From: Anagrus nilaparvatae
Lineage: Eukaryota; Arthropoda; Insecta; Hymenoptera; Mymaridae
Direction of reading: 5' to 3'
Assembly (NCBI GenBank): GCA_022575985.1
Contig: JAKSXM010000002.1
Location: forward strand, 19,393,001 to 19,457,000
Length of the DNA: 64,000 nt
Shown: piece after piece, positions 33,104-45,352 of the stretch
Position numbering within the stretch: position 1 is the stretch's first letter
Layout of the letters: each line of letters opens with the position of its first letter
The notes under the pieces: generated by a model
Seen by the model: only the letters and a program-made list of their open reading frames with translations
What the model was told of the DNA's origin: nothing
Database searches by the model: none
Translations under genes and position numbers: made by a program

Positions 33104-33413
33104 CACTGAAAAAAAAATCCGCTTACCGCAAGCGGAATTCCGCTTGTAGCAAGCGGAATTTTTTTTCTCGTCAAACGATTGCAAATGACTTGAAACGTAA
33201 AGAAAATTAAAAAAAAAATTTTTTCCCGCTTACTTGGGATATGCGTATTTCGGTATGACGAGATTTGAGAAAATTTTGGAAAAAGAAAAGAAAAAATGTT
33301 TTTTTTTAATTTTCTTTACGTTTCAAGTCATTTGCAATTGTTTGCAAAGAAAAAAAAATTCCGCTAGCCACAAGCGGAATTCCGCTAGCCGCAAGCGGAT
33401 TTTTTTTTCAGTG
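33104..33413. mobile_element. Tc1/mariner-like MITE with TA flanks
   Basis: A 310-bp element starting CACTGAAAAAAAAATCCGC and ending in the complement (CAGTG), flanked by TA at 33102-33103 and 33414-33415. Each arm contains two small hairpins of the CCGCTTnnnGCAAGCGG type separated by AATT. A second pairing, CAAATGACTTGAAACGTAAA with its complement, extends the arms. The short ORF at 33234-33416 is incidental. Confidence 0.85.
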
Positions 33414-34329
33414 TAAGTCAAAGTGATGCAAAAATGGTGAATAAATTTGAGCTTAATCTGAATAAGTACCTGTAATCAGATTTGATGCCAGAATTCTAAA
33501 TGGCCCAAGAGGTTGATAGGAGAGATATCACGATATGGATAACTAGAGAGCATGGAGATATAAATTATTTTTTGACCCAATTTGTAAGCAACATGAGCTT
33601 TTTTGCTCCTAACTCTTACGATTCAAAAAGATAGATAGTGCAAAATGTGAATACCGTACTGGCAAGGAGGACACGGTAGAACACAAACTCTTTGAATGCG
33701 ACAGATTGTAGCTGATAGGCTAATTTATTTGTATTTATTTATTTATTTATTTATATAATAATTCAAGTCAAAAGATGGTGTTCACGAATTGTACTAAATG
33801 ACCCTGAATCTGTCCTTTAGTATGGCATATGAAATGAATTACTTCATTTCATATTCCAAATTATAACTTACAATTTTAGGTGAGTTATTATGAAGAAAAA
33901 GCGTCTCCAAGGAGTCCGTATGATTTTTTGAAAAAATCTTAAATTGAAACTCCAAATTTTTAGATGTGTTTTCTTGAAAACAGTGTTAAGATGCAAAAGA
34001 TTCCTGCAAATATACATTAGTGAGACTGAAATAAAATACATAAAAATATATACAGTAATTGTGGTATTTAAGCCAGAACATTAGTTAATGTATTACTTCC
34101 AGGGCACTATAATTTCTTTAACTTAAATTTCAGAGAAATAATTTCTGTATATCTGTTATCAATGAGTTAGCACTGAATTAAAGATTTCATTTAAACACAA
34201 GGAGACCTCCATCAAGATTAACTTAAACAATTTCCTTTTTTTAAATTTAATGCATTTTTGTAAAACATGAAAGATTTTTTTGCATATAATTTTGTATTCG
34301 ATGTAAAAATATTAGTAGTTAAAAATCGG
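33414..34329. other. AT-rich, TTTA microsatellite, no gene seen
   Basis: A TTTA/TTAT microsatellite lies at about 33720-33755. Nothing else was recognised. Confidence 0.45.
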
Positions 34330-34935
34330 CAATCGTAAATTAAATAAATATTTTACAATATAAAAACTATGCATAGCTATTTTACTGTAGTTTATCTCTT
34401 TCCCGATGAATGTGCACAAAACTTCTCGCAAAACTTCTCACAAAACTTCTCACAAAACTGCATGCATATGAGATGCAACAGTTAGTGTGTACAGACAATT
34501 CTACTACTACTTATGGTAATGTTAAATTAAAATCTTTTTTTCATAAAATTTTATATTTTTAATATCAAGCTTGGGTACAAGCAGACGTGTTCTAAAAATC
34601 ATTCCTTTAGAATAATCCGTCATGAACGATAGGGCAATCGTGGTGAAACTTTTTTTGTATTCGAGACCACTGTGAAAAATAGAAGCTTAAGTTGCAAAAA
34701 AGAGGGTATAATCTCTTAGACTGTATTTGAGATATCCAATCCACAAAATCTAGAAATTTTTTCGATATAAGGGAGAGCTATGCTCCATAATTAGTAAATG
34801 CACACAAAAATTTGAGTCATGGAGACAACTGTCTTTTTGCATTAGCGAAAGCTAATTCTTTTTGGTTTCATAAATTTTTATGTTCGTTGAGTTTTATGAA
34901 ATAAATCTTTAAATAATAATATTTATACTTTAAGA
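34330..34935 (+). repeat. Dispersed segment shared with 46.28-46.75 kb
   Basis: Matches 46285-46750 over most of its length, including TATCTCTTTCCCGATGAATG, CAAAACTGCATGCATATGAG and a GAGAGCTATGCTCCATAATT block. Here an 18-bp ACAAAACTTCTC unit is expanded to three copies; the other copy has one. The last 70 bp (from about 34860) instead match 3877-3952 of the other duplicated family. Confidence 0.75.
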
Positions 34936-34959
34936 GGACACCGGAGATTGATTTTATAT

Positions 34960-35300
34960 GCTAAAATAAGGCAATTTTCAACCAATCCAGTGACCTTGTT
35001 TCTGGATGGATTTGGATGAAATATGGATAGAAATATTCGGAAACTAAAATAGTACCTCGGTACTAAGCATTTTTTCCAAAATTTATTTCTGGTTTTCCTA
35101 AATTTTCTTTTTTTATGACGCGAAAACGACGAAAATGCATATTTTTGGCATACAGAAAGTATACTTTTTATCGATTTTTTGAAATAAAACTCTTAGTACC
35201 GAGTTTAATCAAAGTCTGTTGATTATTTTTTCTCAAAGGAAAATAAAAATTATTGACTAATAAAGTCGCTGGATTGGATGAAAATGTCTCTTTTTTGCAG
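34960..35300. repeat. Diverged foldback element
   Basis: TTTTCAACCAATCCAGTGAC near 34974 pairs with GTCGCTGGATTGGATGAAAA near 35265, and GTACCTCGGTACTAAG near 35053 with CTTAGTACCGAG near 35192. The arms are older and less alike than in the other palindromes. Confidence 0.6.
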
Positions 35301-35498
35301 AATTTTCCGACATATTTTCGCTGTTTTATACCGCCCTCTATATACTGAACTACGGGGAAAAACCCGTAGATTTATAAACAGACTTCAAGTTATGATAATG
35401 TGGTTATGTTTTGGGTAAATATATGTAATTTTTGATATAAAATATTTGTGTATATTCTGATACCATAATATGTGATCTTGGAGAGGCATTAGCTAATG

Positions 35499-36792
35499 GA
35501 ATTAGCTAATTATGGAGAATATTCTGGAGCTTTTAGTGAACAACAAATTTATGAGCATGCAAAAACTGAGATTAGCTCTTATAAAGTAGTTAACAAAAAT
35601 GCTGATGAATAAAAGACCATCTAAAAAAATTAAGAAAGAAATTATTCAGATCGAAAAAACAGAAGTCATTCCAACTGAAAGGGAGAACAGTCTTTTGGAA
35701 TAGTTTGAGGCAACCAAAGTCAAAACAATTAGAAAAGCTCACTCAAGTAAAAAAATTGTAAAAGATAACAAATTTATTGCAAATAAATGTAAAAATAAAT
35801 CAAGTAATTCAAGTTCATATAAAAATTTAAAAGACTCCTTAACAAAAGAAGTCATATATTGAGAGGATGAAGATATCGGGACACAGAAAAGCTGTTTCAG
35901 TGATACCTCCTATTCTTTGTAAGATCAAAGCATGTGAAGCTGTTAGTATTACCAAAATGCAAGATGCTGCAGCAAGACTTACTTACAATAAATTAAAAAT
36001 TGTCAGTAATAGTTCTAAAGATGGTTTCATTCAAACAGATCATGATTACTGCAGTAACTCGAATTCCACCTTTTGTAGTTCCGATAGCAACAGTGAATAT
36101 GATAAGCATAATAGTGATAGTGAATTAATTATCCCAATTAAAAAAGAAAGTCCTAATGAAATAAGTTTTAAAAATTTGAATTATAAACAAAATAGTTTTA
36201 AAAAAAACAGTGGCTTAGAATCAGGAGACGTTAGTGATGCCAGCAAAAATCCTATTACAAATAAATACAAATCCTTTAAAGCTTCGATTCCATTAAAAAC
36301 TGTTCAAGCTTTAAACGAGAGTCCTGTAACAAAAATTCAGCCGGCTTTAGCAACAAGCATTCTCCAATAGCGTAATGGTGTTCTAACAAAAAGAAAAGAA
36401 TTCTATCAATCTTGTTTCAAAACCATTAGTTCAATATGCTCTTGAAGTTGAAAAAATTACAACTAGCAAAAAGCCTAATCTCATTCTCAATGTTGATGGG
36501 GTTATTGCCAATGCTTTTGTAGATATGTTAAGAAATAGCGGTAGTTTTACCAGAGAAGAAGCAGAAGAGTACGTAGAAATTGGAGCAATCAATAGTTTAT
36601 TTGTTGTTGGACGTAGCATAGGATTTGTTGGTAATTATAAAAGTCAAATTTATTCAACTTACTTGATAAACATTTTATTTAAAAAATTATTTATTATTTT
36701 AGGCCATTATATGGACCAAAGAAGGTTAAAAACATAGGACTTTACAGACATGGAATGATATTTCTTACACACTACCAGAACAATATAATTGA
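35499..36792 (+). pseudogene. Internally deleted ATP-citrate synthase copy
   Basis: ATP-citrate synthase makes cytosolic acetyl-CoA from citrate. Two separated pieces of it are recognisable. Bases 35499-35588 encode ELANYGEYSGAFSEQQ and continue IYEHAKT, a segment from the middle of the enzyme. Bases 36417-36630 encode [20 protein letters not shown], then [17 protein letters not shown] and GRSIGFVG, close to the C terminus. A 72-bp intron (36631-36702, GTAATT...TTTTAG) joins this to [10 protein letters not shown]. Two indels (near 36731 and 36752) break the frame before the natural end ISYTLPEQYN and stop. Hundreds of residues that should lie between the two pieces are missing and replaced by 35590-36410. 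The retained intron argues for DNA-level duplication, not retroposition. Confidence 0.85.
35605..36370 (+). pseudogene. Unrecognised Lys/Ser-rich coding relic inside the ATP-citrate synthase copy
   Basis: The frame from 35605 reads through two in-frame stops (35701 and 35860). A different frame is then open for 167 codons (35867-36370), with KISGHRKAVSVIPPILCKIK and a long Ser/Asn/Lys-rich region. Composition and the frame switch suggest a decayed protein-coding exon. I recognise no domain. It lies exactly where most of the ATP-citrate synthase gene should be, so it may come from the element or rearrangement that caused the deletion. Confidence 0.4.
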
Positions 36793-38327
36793 ATTCTATA
36801 AATATTTATTAACTATTTGAATATATTTATTAAAGTAAAAAAAATATTGGCTTTTTATAGTCGATCAAAACATTCCATTTTTTTTGCATTTTAATTATTT
36901 TTTTTTATTTATTAATTTCTTTTTTAATCTGAACCTTACAAAAATGTGAATGTATTCAAAAAATGTTATATAATTTTGAAATAATTAATACATTTAAAAC
37001 AGGGATTCTGTTTAAACATATGAAATTTTTGTATACTTATACGTTATACAGTTTGTTGGATGGCTTACGAACAGGATTCAATGAAAAAATAGGATTATTA
37101 TTTGCACACATGACGAGCTAATTTATTTATTTTATTATCTTTTCATTCTGAATACAAAACATCAGCTAAACTTATTACATCTGTAAAAGCAGCAGCTCCA
37201 TTTATTTCCTTAAGGTATATACTTAAAATATTTTTGTCTACAAAATTTATAAACATATTAGATTGAGTTTGAAAACAAGATGCTACTTCATCTGGATTAT
37301 GTGCAAATTTACTCATGATTTAAAAAATTTGTTCTGAAAAATTTTTATTTTTGTTCTAATGCATAAAGAATAAAATAAAATAAAATAAAACAGTAAACTT
37401 TCATGTTTTTCTATTTTTTTAAATTTTGGGGTTAGTTATTTCACCCTCTATAATTAGCCCATATAACCAAATTTTGATCAATTATAAAAAAATCGCAATA
37501 ACTTCTTAATTCATCATTAAAAAATAAAATACATATTTGACCATATTAGCTTTACTTTCGAAATTTTCCAAAAAAAAACCCCTAAAAAGGGGTAGTTTTT
37601 GCTGATTTTAGTGTTCCAGCCCTATTGGACACGGATTTGGACAATTGGACATTGGATTTGGATTCAGCGGCGACCCAAAAAACATATATAGTAAATCAAA
37701 TCTCAGTCTGTCAACAGGTTTTGCCCCCCCCCCCCTCCCCCCCGGATTTCACCTGGAGTATAATCAATAATTAAATTTATCTTAAAAATATCATTAAAAA
37801 ATATAATAACTATCCATTTTTAATATTTTATTTAAATTAATTTAAAAAAGAAAAAAAAAATAAAAAAATTGATCTGGAGACTGGATTAAACTTAGTCAAT
37901 ATACAAATAAAATATATAAAAAATCCTCAACTCTGCTATACTTAGATCTAATTAGATTATCGGTGATTATCAAAGAATATATTATAATATATTATATAAT
38001 AATAGTATCACAGTATACATTCTCAGAACCCACGTGAACAAAATAAAAGTGTTTGCATCCTTTTTTATTTATTTTATATGTATATATATAAATATGCAAG
38101 GGCCTATACATGCGTGGTCAAGGCGCATGGTATAGGGGGGTAAAAAAAGTTAAATTTATGACAAATTAAAAAATAATGAACCGATGCCCATGACATAACC
38201 TTTTATTTGTGCATGCAAGTGCCTAGGCAGTAGCCATAAAATAATTTAAGTCGAGATTCCAGTTTATTTAGTTAAAAAAGTGATCAAATATTTTTTGCAA
38301 TAAGAATTAAGGCTGCAAGTTAAGAAA
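36793..38327. other. AT-rich; satellite remnant and poly-C tract
   Basis: Bases 37565-37700 are a degenerate unit of the 12.9-kb satellite (AGGGGTAGTTTTTGCTGATT). A C-rich tract with two runs of C lies at 37725-37742. No gene recognised. Confidence 0.5.
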
Positions 38328-39460
38328 ATGAAGAATATAAATATATCTGAGATTGAAGAAATGAAACTTATCAAGGACAAATTTATGGAATATGATTTAA
38401 ACAACAAGAGTGTACCAAATTATTTACTAGAGGAGTTATCGCAAATGTATTCTGTTAAAGATTTTACTCTTAAATATGAAAGACGATGAAGTAAAAACAA
38501 TTTCTGATGCAGGTCAGGAAATAGCTGTTTTTACAAATGTTTGTATAGAAATAATAAAAGAAATACAGAATAAAACTTCAACGTTTACACTAGAAGAAAT
38601 AAATCAAAACAAAATGTACATTCCTGAACAGTCATTGATTGTTAATATAGATAGATTTCTTGAAGGTTTGTAAAAAAACAAGAAAAAGATGAAAATGAAG
38701 ATTTTGTATTTGAATCTATATTAAATCAAGCAGAAAATGAATATCAAAAATAATTTTATAATGAATTAAAAAAGAGTTGATTGTCATATAAGAATAAAAT
38801 TCAATTTAACTATTTTTGGCTTATCATAAATTCTTTAAGCCTTTTGGAAGATGAATTGAAATTAAAATATATGGAAATCGGTCTTGAAGCTGCAGATTTA
38901 AAAAGACATAGTAAATAAGTTTAAAAATCAGCCTTGAAGCGAGTCTTTTTCTTTGCTTTACACTCTCATGCAGGAAAATCTTGTCATTATCACAAGAGAG
39001 ATATACTCAGATGATTATTTCAAAATTACAAAATGGACGAATATAATCCAGATTGATTTTTTAGTTAGGAAATGAAATTATAACAGCAATGGAAATTATT
39101 GTGCCGGTTGGACTGGAAACTGTGGTGATGGTGGAGGAGGTGGCAGTTCCTACAAAGCTTTTCGATGATGCAGCATCTCACATGAAACTTTATAGAGAAG
39201 CAAGAAATAAAACGAAACAATAAAAAAATAGCTATGTACGTAAAGCAGTAGTTCAAGTACATCTGGTGGTACACCAAAAAAGACATCGAGCCATAGAAGA
39301 AATAAAATTGAAACAGATATATTTTGGTATTCTCAATCAAAGTTTTATGCACCAAATTTATCATCTTCAACTGAACCAAAACACAGTGATAAAGGAAAAA
39401 ATGAAGATTCTTTAGAAAAATCATTTTTTGTTTTGGAGTTTTTGATATTGACTTGACTTG
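38328..39460 (+). pseudogene. Frameshifted, unrecognised coding relic
   Basis: An ATG at 38328 opens a 53-codon frame ending KDFTLKYERR. A one-base shift continues it as MKDDEVKTISDAGQEIAVFT and on to IVNIDRFLEGL (stop at 38671). Further coding-like pieces follow in varying frames: LLEDELKLKYMEIGLEAADL near 38840-38915, NGNYCAGWTGNCGDGGGGGS near 39090-39148, DDAASHMKLYREARN near 39160, and a Ser/Lys-rich stretch at 39247-39459. The Gly-rich part is striking in such AT-rich DNA. All pieces share one strand and order, so they look like one decayed gene or transposon ORF, but no family is recognised. Confidence 0.4.
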
Positions 39461-39588
39461 CAATCTCTAAATTTTTAATATTTATAGCAAGGTAGACCTC
39501 AACCAGATGCTTTAAAAGCAGCTCAAATTGGAATTGACTTAGATTGCTATAATACTAATTTTGTTTTTTTATCAATTATAGGATGAGC

Positions 39589-39864
39589 TTAGCCAGTTAA
39601 TTGGAAGTAAAGATTTTCTTCAAGGCTGAAAACTGTTTCATCTATATATACATTATTGGCAACTTTAAGAGATGATTTTATTAAGTTCTGACTTGCCGAA
39701 ACTCCAAAAGGATTAGGGATTTGTAGTTTTGTATTTTGTAGAAATGGACTAGGTACATCCGCAGTGATAAAGAACAATACAGCTTCTTCTTTGGGTCTTA
39801 AATACATACAAACTCTCTTAATATCATAAAGCAGCAGGTATGAATACCTAAAAAAATTATACAT
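39589..39864 (-). other. Unrecognised exon-like ORF in the palindrome arm
   Basis: After a TTTTTTTAG acceptor-like site (minus strand, near 39850), the frame reads YSYLLLYDIKRVCMYLRPKE, EAVLFFITADVPSPFLQN and on to a stop. The other arm has the same acceptor and start of the exon at 40965-41010 but is frameshifted. I know no family with this sequence. It may be part of a transposon protein or a captured host exon. Confidence 0.3.
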
Positions 39865-41110
39865 TTACTCAATATTTAATTAATTTTTAGTTACATATAC
39901 TTCCATTATTTTTTTTTTTTTTTGTAATCGAATTTAGTAAGACTGCAGTTTTTGTATAGTCTACTCAAAGAAAAATTTTTCTCTACGCAATGATGATTCC
40001 TTTGTGCCTCTTCTGAAAATGTATTATTCAGAATCCTCTAAATTATATTTTAATACTATTCATGTCTAAAAATAGTAATAGTTTAAATTATAAATAGAAT
40101 CAAAAATTTAAATTATAACTTCAAAATACTTGTGTAAATACGTAAATGTAATTGACTGTGATATATTTCATCTCTTTTCATTGTAATTAGCTTCTTAGTT
40201 TAAATTTTCAAAAATACTTTTCTGTAATTAATTAAAAATAATACACAAAAAAATATAAATTTGACAAAACAGCTGGAGAGCACAGTCAGTGTTGGAGTGT
40301 GGTTGGAGTCGTTGACCCATAGTGTAAATCACTATAGCGCCGCGCCGTGGCAATTATCTAGCAGAAAAAGCAACTAAGCAAGGACACACAAGTCCAATAA
40401 AAACTTAATTATTATTTTTTTGAGTATTTATTTTTAATTAATGAATATAGTATGTTTGAAAATGTAATATGCATAGCTAATTATAATGAAAAGAAATAAA
40501 TATATTAATTACAGTCAACGATTACAAAACTAAAATATACAAGTATTATGAAGTTGTAATTTAAATTTTTGGTTATATTTATATTTTAAATTATTACTTT
40601 TTTTAGACATGAATAATATTAGAATATAATTTACAGGATTCTGGATAATACAATTTCAAACAAAAAGATAAATAATTTATTTAAAATAAATCTTGAATTT
40701 AAGCATATTCGAATTAAGTTAAATTCTATATTATATTTTTAAAAATATCATTTTCTTTTTAATTGCAGTTTTGGATTGGTTATACGGAAACTTTTCAAAT
40801 TTCAGAAGAGGAAAAAGGAATCATAGGGTAGAGAAAAATTTTTCTCTGACTTGGCTATACAAAAATTACAGTCTTACTAAATTCGTCAACAAAAAAGAAA
40901 TAATGGAAGTATATGTATATGATAATTAAGTTAATATTGAGTACATGTATATTTTTTTTAGTTATTCGTACCTGATGCTTTAAGATATTAAGAGAGTTTG
41001 TATGTATTTAAAACTGAAAAATGTCATTCAAAGAAGCTGCATTTTTCTTAATCACTGCGGATGGAAGTATTATTACAGTTACATCAGAAATGACTTAACG
41101 CTTTGCAGCA
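39590..41110. repeat. 1.5-kb palindrome carrying an exon-like ORF in each arm
   Basis: Left-arm features recur inverted on the right: a GTAAGACTGnAnTTTTTGTAT block (about 39940) pairs with 40860-40880. The TTAAGAGAGTTTGTATGTAT segment occurs at about 39802-39821 (as complement) and 40989-41008. Inner blocks around 40030-40140 pair with 40550-40650. The central loop (40240-40420) is GC-richer and holds GTAAATCACTATAGCGCCGC. See the separate entry for the ORF. Confidence 0.75.
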
Positions 41111-43129
41111 ATACTGGTACTGATAAAAAGATGACGCAAACTAAGCATTATGGAAATAATTATTATTTCTACTAATATCTCACTAGTAATACGTACCATG
41201 CAGTTTCTCATTTAATTATAAATTATATATAATATTGCGACAGTTCATAAGTAATTAATTTTGCAGAAGCTTATTATCATAACCAAATAATAAGCCTGCA
41301 TGTTCCACATGATTTTTATGTACATGCAAGTGACATATGATAAGCTTACATTACTTATTGGATATAGAAGTTTTAATTTTTTTTTTTAAGAACTTTAACA
41401 TTCTTAAGGTACTTTGATTTGACCTGAAAAAACTTTGTACTATATTTTGTGACCATTCATATAAAACTTTATTTAAATACTGTTTAATAGAATTTTATAG
41501 TAAAAAAAATTGATGTAAAAATTTTTAAAGACATTTCAAAATTATTTTTGAACATAAGATGGAAAATAATTTTTATGTTTTGAATCTTGTGGCAATATGC
41601 TTGTTTTTGTTATAAATATGAGAAACTGCATCATACTATTTTCAGATAAGATCAAAAACATTACAGCAGAAAATAGTTATAGTATATTATTTTGGAGCAG
41701 TGATTTTGCTGATGAAATAAATACAGTTAACCTAATCTGAAATAAAAAAAGTAAATTTAGACTGGAATATGATGAATGTTTGTGAATTTGAATATTAGAT
41801 TGGAGAAGTTCATAGTAAAGCGACAAATATATTTTGGAGCATTAATGTCTTCGTGTCTGTAATCCTCGAGTTGAGCCACTGTTTTTACATTCAATTTTAT
41901 TTAATTATGCAATCAAACTCAATATTAATATGTTTAAAAAAATTATGGACAAAGATAAAGGTAAAAAAAGGTAGAGGACTTACACTTAGATTCATGTTCC
42001 AAAGATGTGGAGCTGAAGTTAAAGGATCATTATTATATTGAGTTAAAGTTTCTGCTTATAAATAAACAACCTGGTCATCCAAAATCATTGCTTATGACAT
42101 AGTACTCCAAAATTTCAGAGGTATTTATTTTGTTAATTAAAAAATGGAAATAAAAAAAAATCTGGTGATAGGTAGAGATGCTTTTAAAATTGTATTTTTA
42201 ATCAAATTAATATAAATTTAAAAAAGATATTTTATTTAATGCATAATAAATGTATAATTGTATGTTAGTCATATTTTTGTGACGAAAAAAGTATCGTAAC
42301 AAAGTTTTTTAATTATTCTACGTTGTTTATGAGGAAATAATAGTTAATAAAGAATTCAAAAAATATATAATTATACTATTATTTAAAAATAAAAATTCTA
42401 TATAACCATGAGTTTTTCATATTCAATTTAAAAAAAATAGTTCACTTTAAAAAAATTAATAGATGCATGCTACTTTGGTTCTTCTTTTTTCAAAAACTTA
42501 TTTTGTACATAATTATTTATGTAATATTATGTAATAAACAAATGATTTCATAATCATTAGAAAAATAAAAATAAGTAAATAAAATAAAATATTTGATAAT
42601 CTTTTTCAAGCATGCATTTTTCTATAATAAAAATAAAGAAATTTTTGGTACAGTGTAATTGATAAAAAACTGGTAATTCCAATAAAAATAAAAAACTGAT
42701 ATTAAAAAAAAAAAGATTTGGTGCAGTGTGAAATTAAGTTCAATTAAATCTGATAAACCCAAATAAAAAGATTTATAAAATAAATTAAATTTGCAAAATA
42801 AAACTATAGGTTATATAGCTAAAATAAATAAGATAATGCATTCATACAAAGATACTGTTGAAAAATATTCTGACTAAAAATAATAAAATATAATTTACAA
42901 ATTATAAACAAATAAATTTAATCATTTTCGTGCATAATTTTATTTTTTTTAAACAAAGAATGAAAATTGCTAATTTACACTATACACACATAGTAAATAA
43001 TCACGTATCATAGTTGCGCGGTTACAAAATTCACCGCTCAACTCTGGCGCTGAAGTCACCTACAAGAAAGAACCATAACTTCCACCCCCTCTTAAGAAAT
43101 TATAGATTGAATGGCCGTTGCGGTAGGCA
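41111..43129. other. AT-rich, no gene seen
   Basis: Short ORFs only (for example 41853-42041), none recognised. A GC-richer patch at 43008-43090, with GTTGCGCGGTTACAAAATTC, resembles a transposon terminus but has no partner I could place. Confidence 0.4.
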
Positions 43130-45250
43130 ATACTTAGACAAGGCGAACGTGATAATAAAAATATACTATGAGTAAAAAATGAATAAATTATAATTATTGA
43201 AAAAAATAATGCTAAATTTATGTGCCTTATTTATATGTACCAGAGCTTCATTTTATGCCATGAAACATAAAGACTAGGCGTTTTATATTATGCAAACAGA
43301 AGTCTTTTTGTCTCAAATGCATTTTTTCTTGACTCGTGTATAGAAATTTGTCGAGAAGATTTTCTACCTGACTCAGGCAGATCATTTTTTTCAGTGTGCT
43401 CATAAATTACATTTTTTCAAGATTAAAATTATAGATAAATTTTTTAATTTTGTCTAATTCTTTTTTGGTTTCGTAAATTTTACTTTAAATAATAATATTT
43501 ATATTTTAAACAATTACAGATTGGATGAATAATGTACATTGCGATGTATTGAGCGAAGTATTGAGCTATGTATAGATAAGTCGAACGCCGTTATGTACGT
43601 TGATAAATAAAATGTACTTATTCAAATGAGTAAAAAATAAATAAATACTTATATAAAAAATAATGTTAAATTCATGTTTCATTTTATACCACGAAACTTG
43701 TACTTTTCTTTGTAAACTATTTTCTTATTATCATGTTCGTTGAGTTATATGAAATGAATTTTTAAATAATAATATTTAAAAACTTTACACAATTACAGGA
43801 TGGATGAATAATGAAGCAAAGGTTAGCGTAAGAGTTGACTAAGGCGAACGTGATAAAGAAAATGTAATAAAAAATGAATAAAGTATAATTATTTAAAAAA
43901 TAATGTTAAATTTATGTGCCTTATTTATATGTACCAGAGCTTCGTTTTATACCATAAAACTTGCACTTTTCTCATTTTATATGCTATGTGTTTACTGGCT
44001 TCGTGTAAATCGAATGATTCAAATAGCATTTAAATATATTTTTAAGAGGGTTGGGGAAAGATCTACAGTAGGAATTCTGTGTCACTGAAAAAGAATTCGG
44101 GGTACAAGAAGAGAGAAAATTATATGTAATAATTGCGTTAGAGGATTGAAATGAATTGAAAAATATTTTAATTTATTTGACAAAAATTTAATTTTATTTC
44201 AATCAGTTAAATCAATAAAGAACACAATACGTACAATCTTTATTTAATTCGTGGAACCACTAAATCACTCTTTTTCACTTTTTTACTTTTTTACCGTAAA
44301 AAGAATATTTGGGTGAATAAAAACTTTTACGGCATTCGTTATCACTTAGAGGTCCCTAGAGGCGTTTATTTGATGAAATAAAAAATATTAGCTGGTCAAA
44401 TTCCTGAGGAAATTCCTTACACCAACATTAACAGATTTTGAGATCAAGTAATCTCAGCAGGTAGACGTGGAAAATTTCCTTGAAGTTTAAATGAGACTAG
44501 TTTGATCCTTTTGTTTATTCAAGTAAACGAACTTAATAATTGTCCATCTTATCTTGATCTAGAAGATTTTTCCAAAACTGTTATAGTTAATAAGGCAAAT
44601 AATTTATGTAATTTTTTTCCTAAATACGGTGGCTAGCCAGAAAAACATTTGTTTTTATTAGAACTGTGCTTTATTAAGAAGAAATTATTATCCGAATGTT
44701 TAAAGTTAACAAGAATGCATCAAATATTGCAAAAAAAAACAAACGTCTCTATAAAATAGAGTTTCGGAAATACTCCGAATATAATCTTTCAAATAAAAAA
44801 CGAAGTTTTAAGATTTTAGCCCATGGTGGAAGACTTGAACTATGCTTGAACTATAAGCTTCACATCCCTATAATCCTTACTAATACAATGATTTTTAATG
44901 ATATACCGAGTATATACAAATTTTTCTTCTGTCTGTGGCGTTTACACAAGATTCTTTTATAGCAGCGACCAAATTTATGTTTATTTTTTATTTTTTGCTA
45001 TGCAAGGTTTTTTATTGCAAAACACTGCATTAGATTTATACCGGCTTGAGTTTGCATAACTATTTGAATTTAGTTATGATTTAAGGACAAAGTTAGAACT
45101 AAAAACTTATGACCAATACTTTTGCTATTTTTCATCCACAACAGTTCAAAAAAGTTAATACTAGGTAAGAGTTTAAAATGTAAGCGATTTCAGATCTTTT
45201 TTGCAGTCAATAATTGACACAATTTTCTAAAATACACATAATTTTGTAAT
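43130..45250 (+). repeat. Segmental duplicate of 3.7-6.6 kb, with extra partial copies
   Basis: 43730-45250 is the main copy. 43130-43260 and 43490-43700 are additional partial copies of the segment containing AAGGCGAACGTGATAA-like and AATAATGnTAAATTnATGTG-like sequence, giving a short tandem arrangement. 43315-43480 matches 3722-3880. The short ORFs inside (43903-44088 and 44696-44962) are not supported as genes. Confidence 0.75.
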
Positions 45251-45296
45251 TTATTAACATGGGACATGCTCATTGGATGGGATATTTGAAAAAGTC

Positions 45297-45352
45297 CGGC
45301 TCGGCATGGGGGGGGGGCAGAAAAAGTGTCGTTTTTAGGGGGGGGGGGGGTG
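45297..45352. repeat. Two long poly-G tracts
   Basis: A run of about 10 G near 45309 and one of about 12 G near 45339, separated by an A-rich linker. Rare in DNA this AT-rich. Possible quadruplex former or a degraded transposon end. Confidence 0.7.

Noticed and set aside
39065..39463. 132-codon minus-strand ORF
   Set aside because: It is the antisense of coding-like plus-strand pieces, and its His- and Phe-rich content looks accidental.
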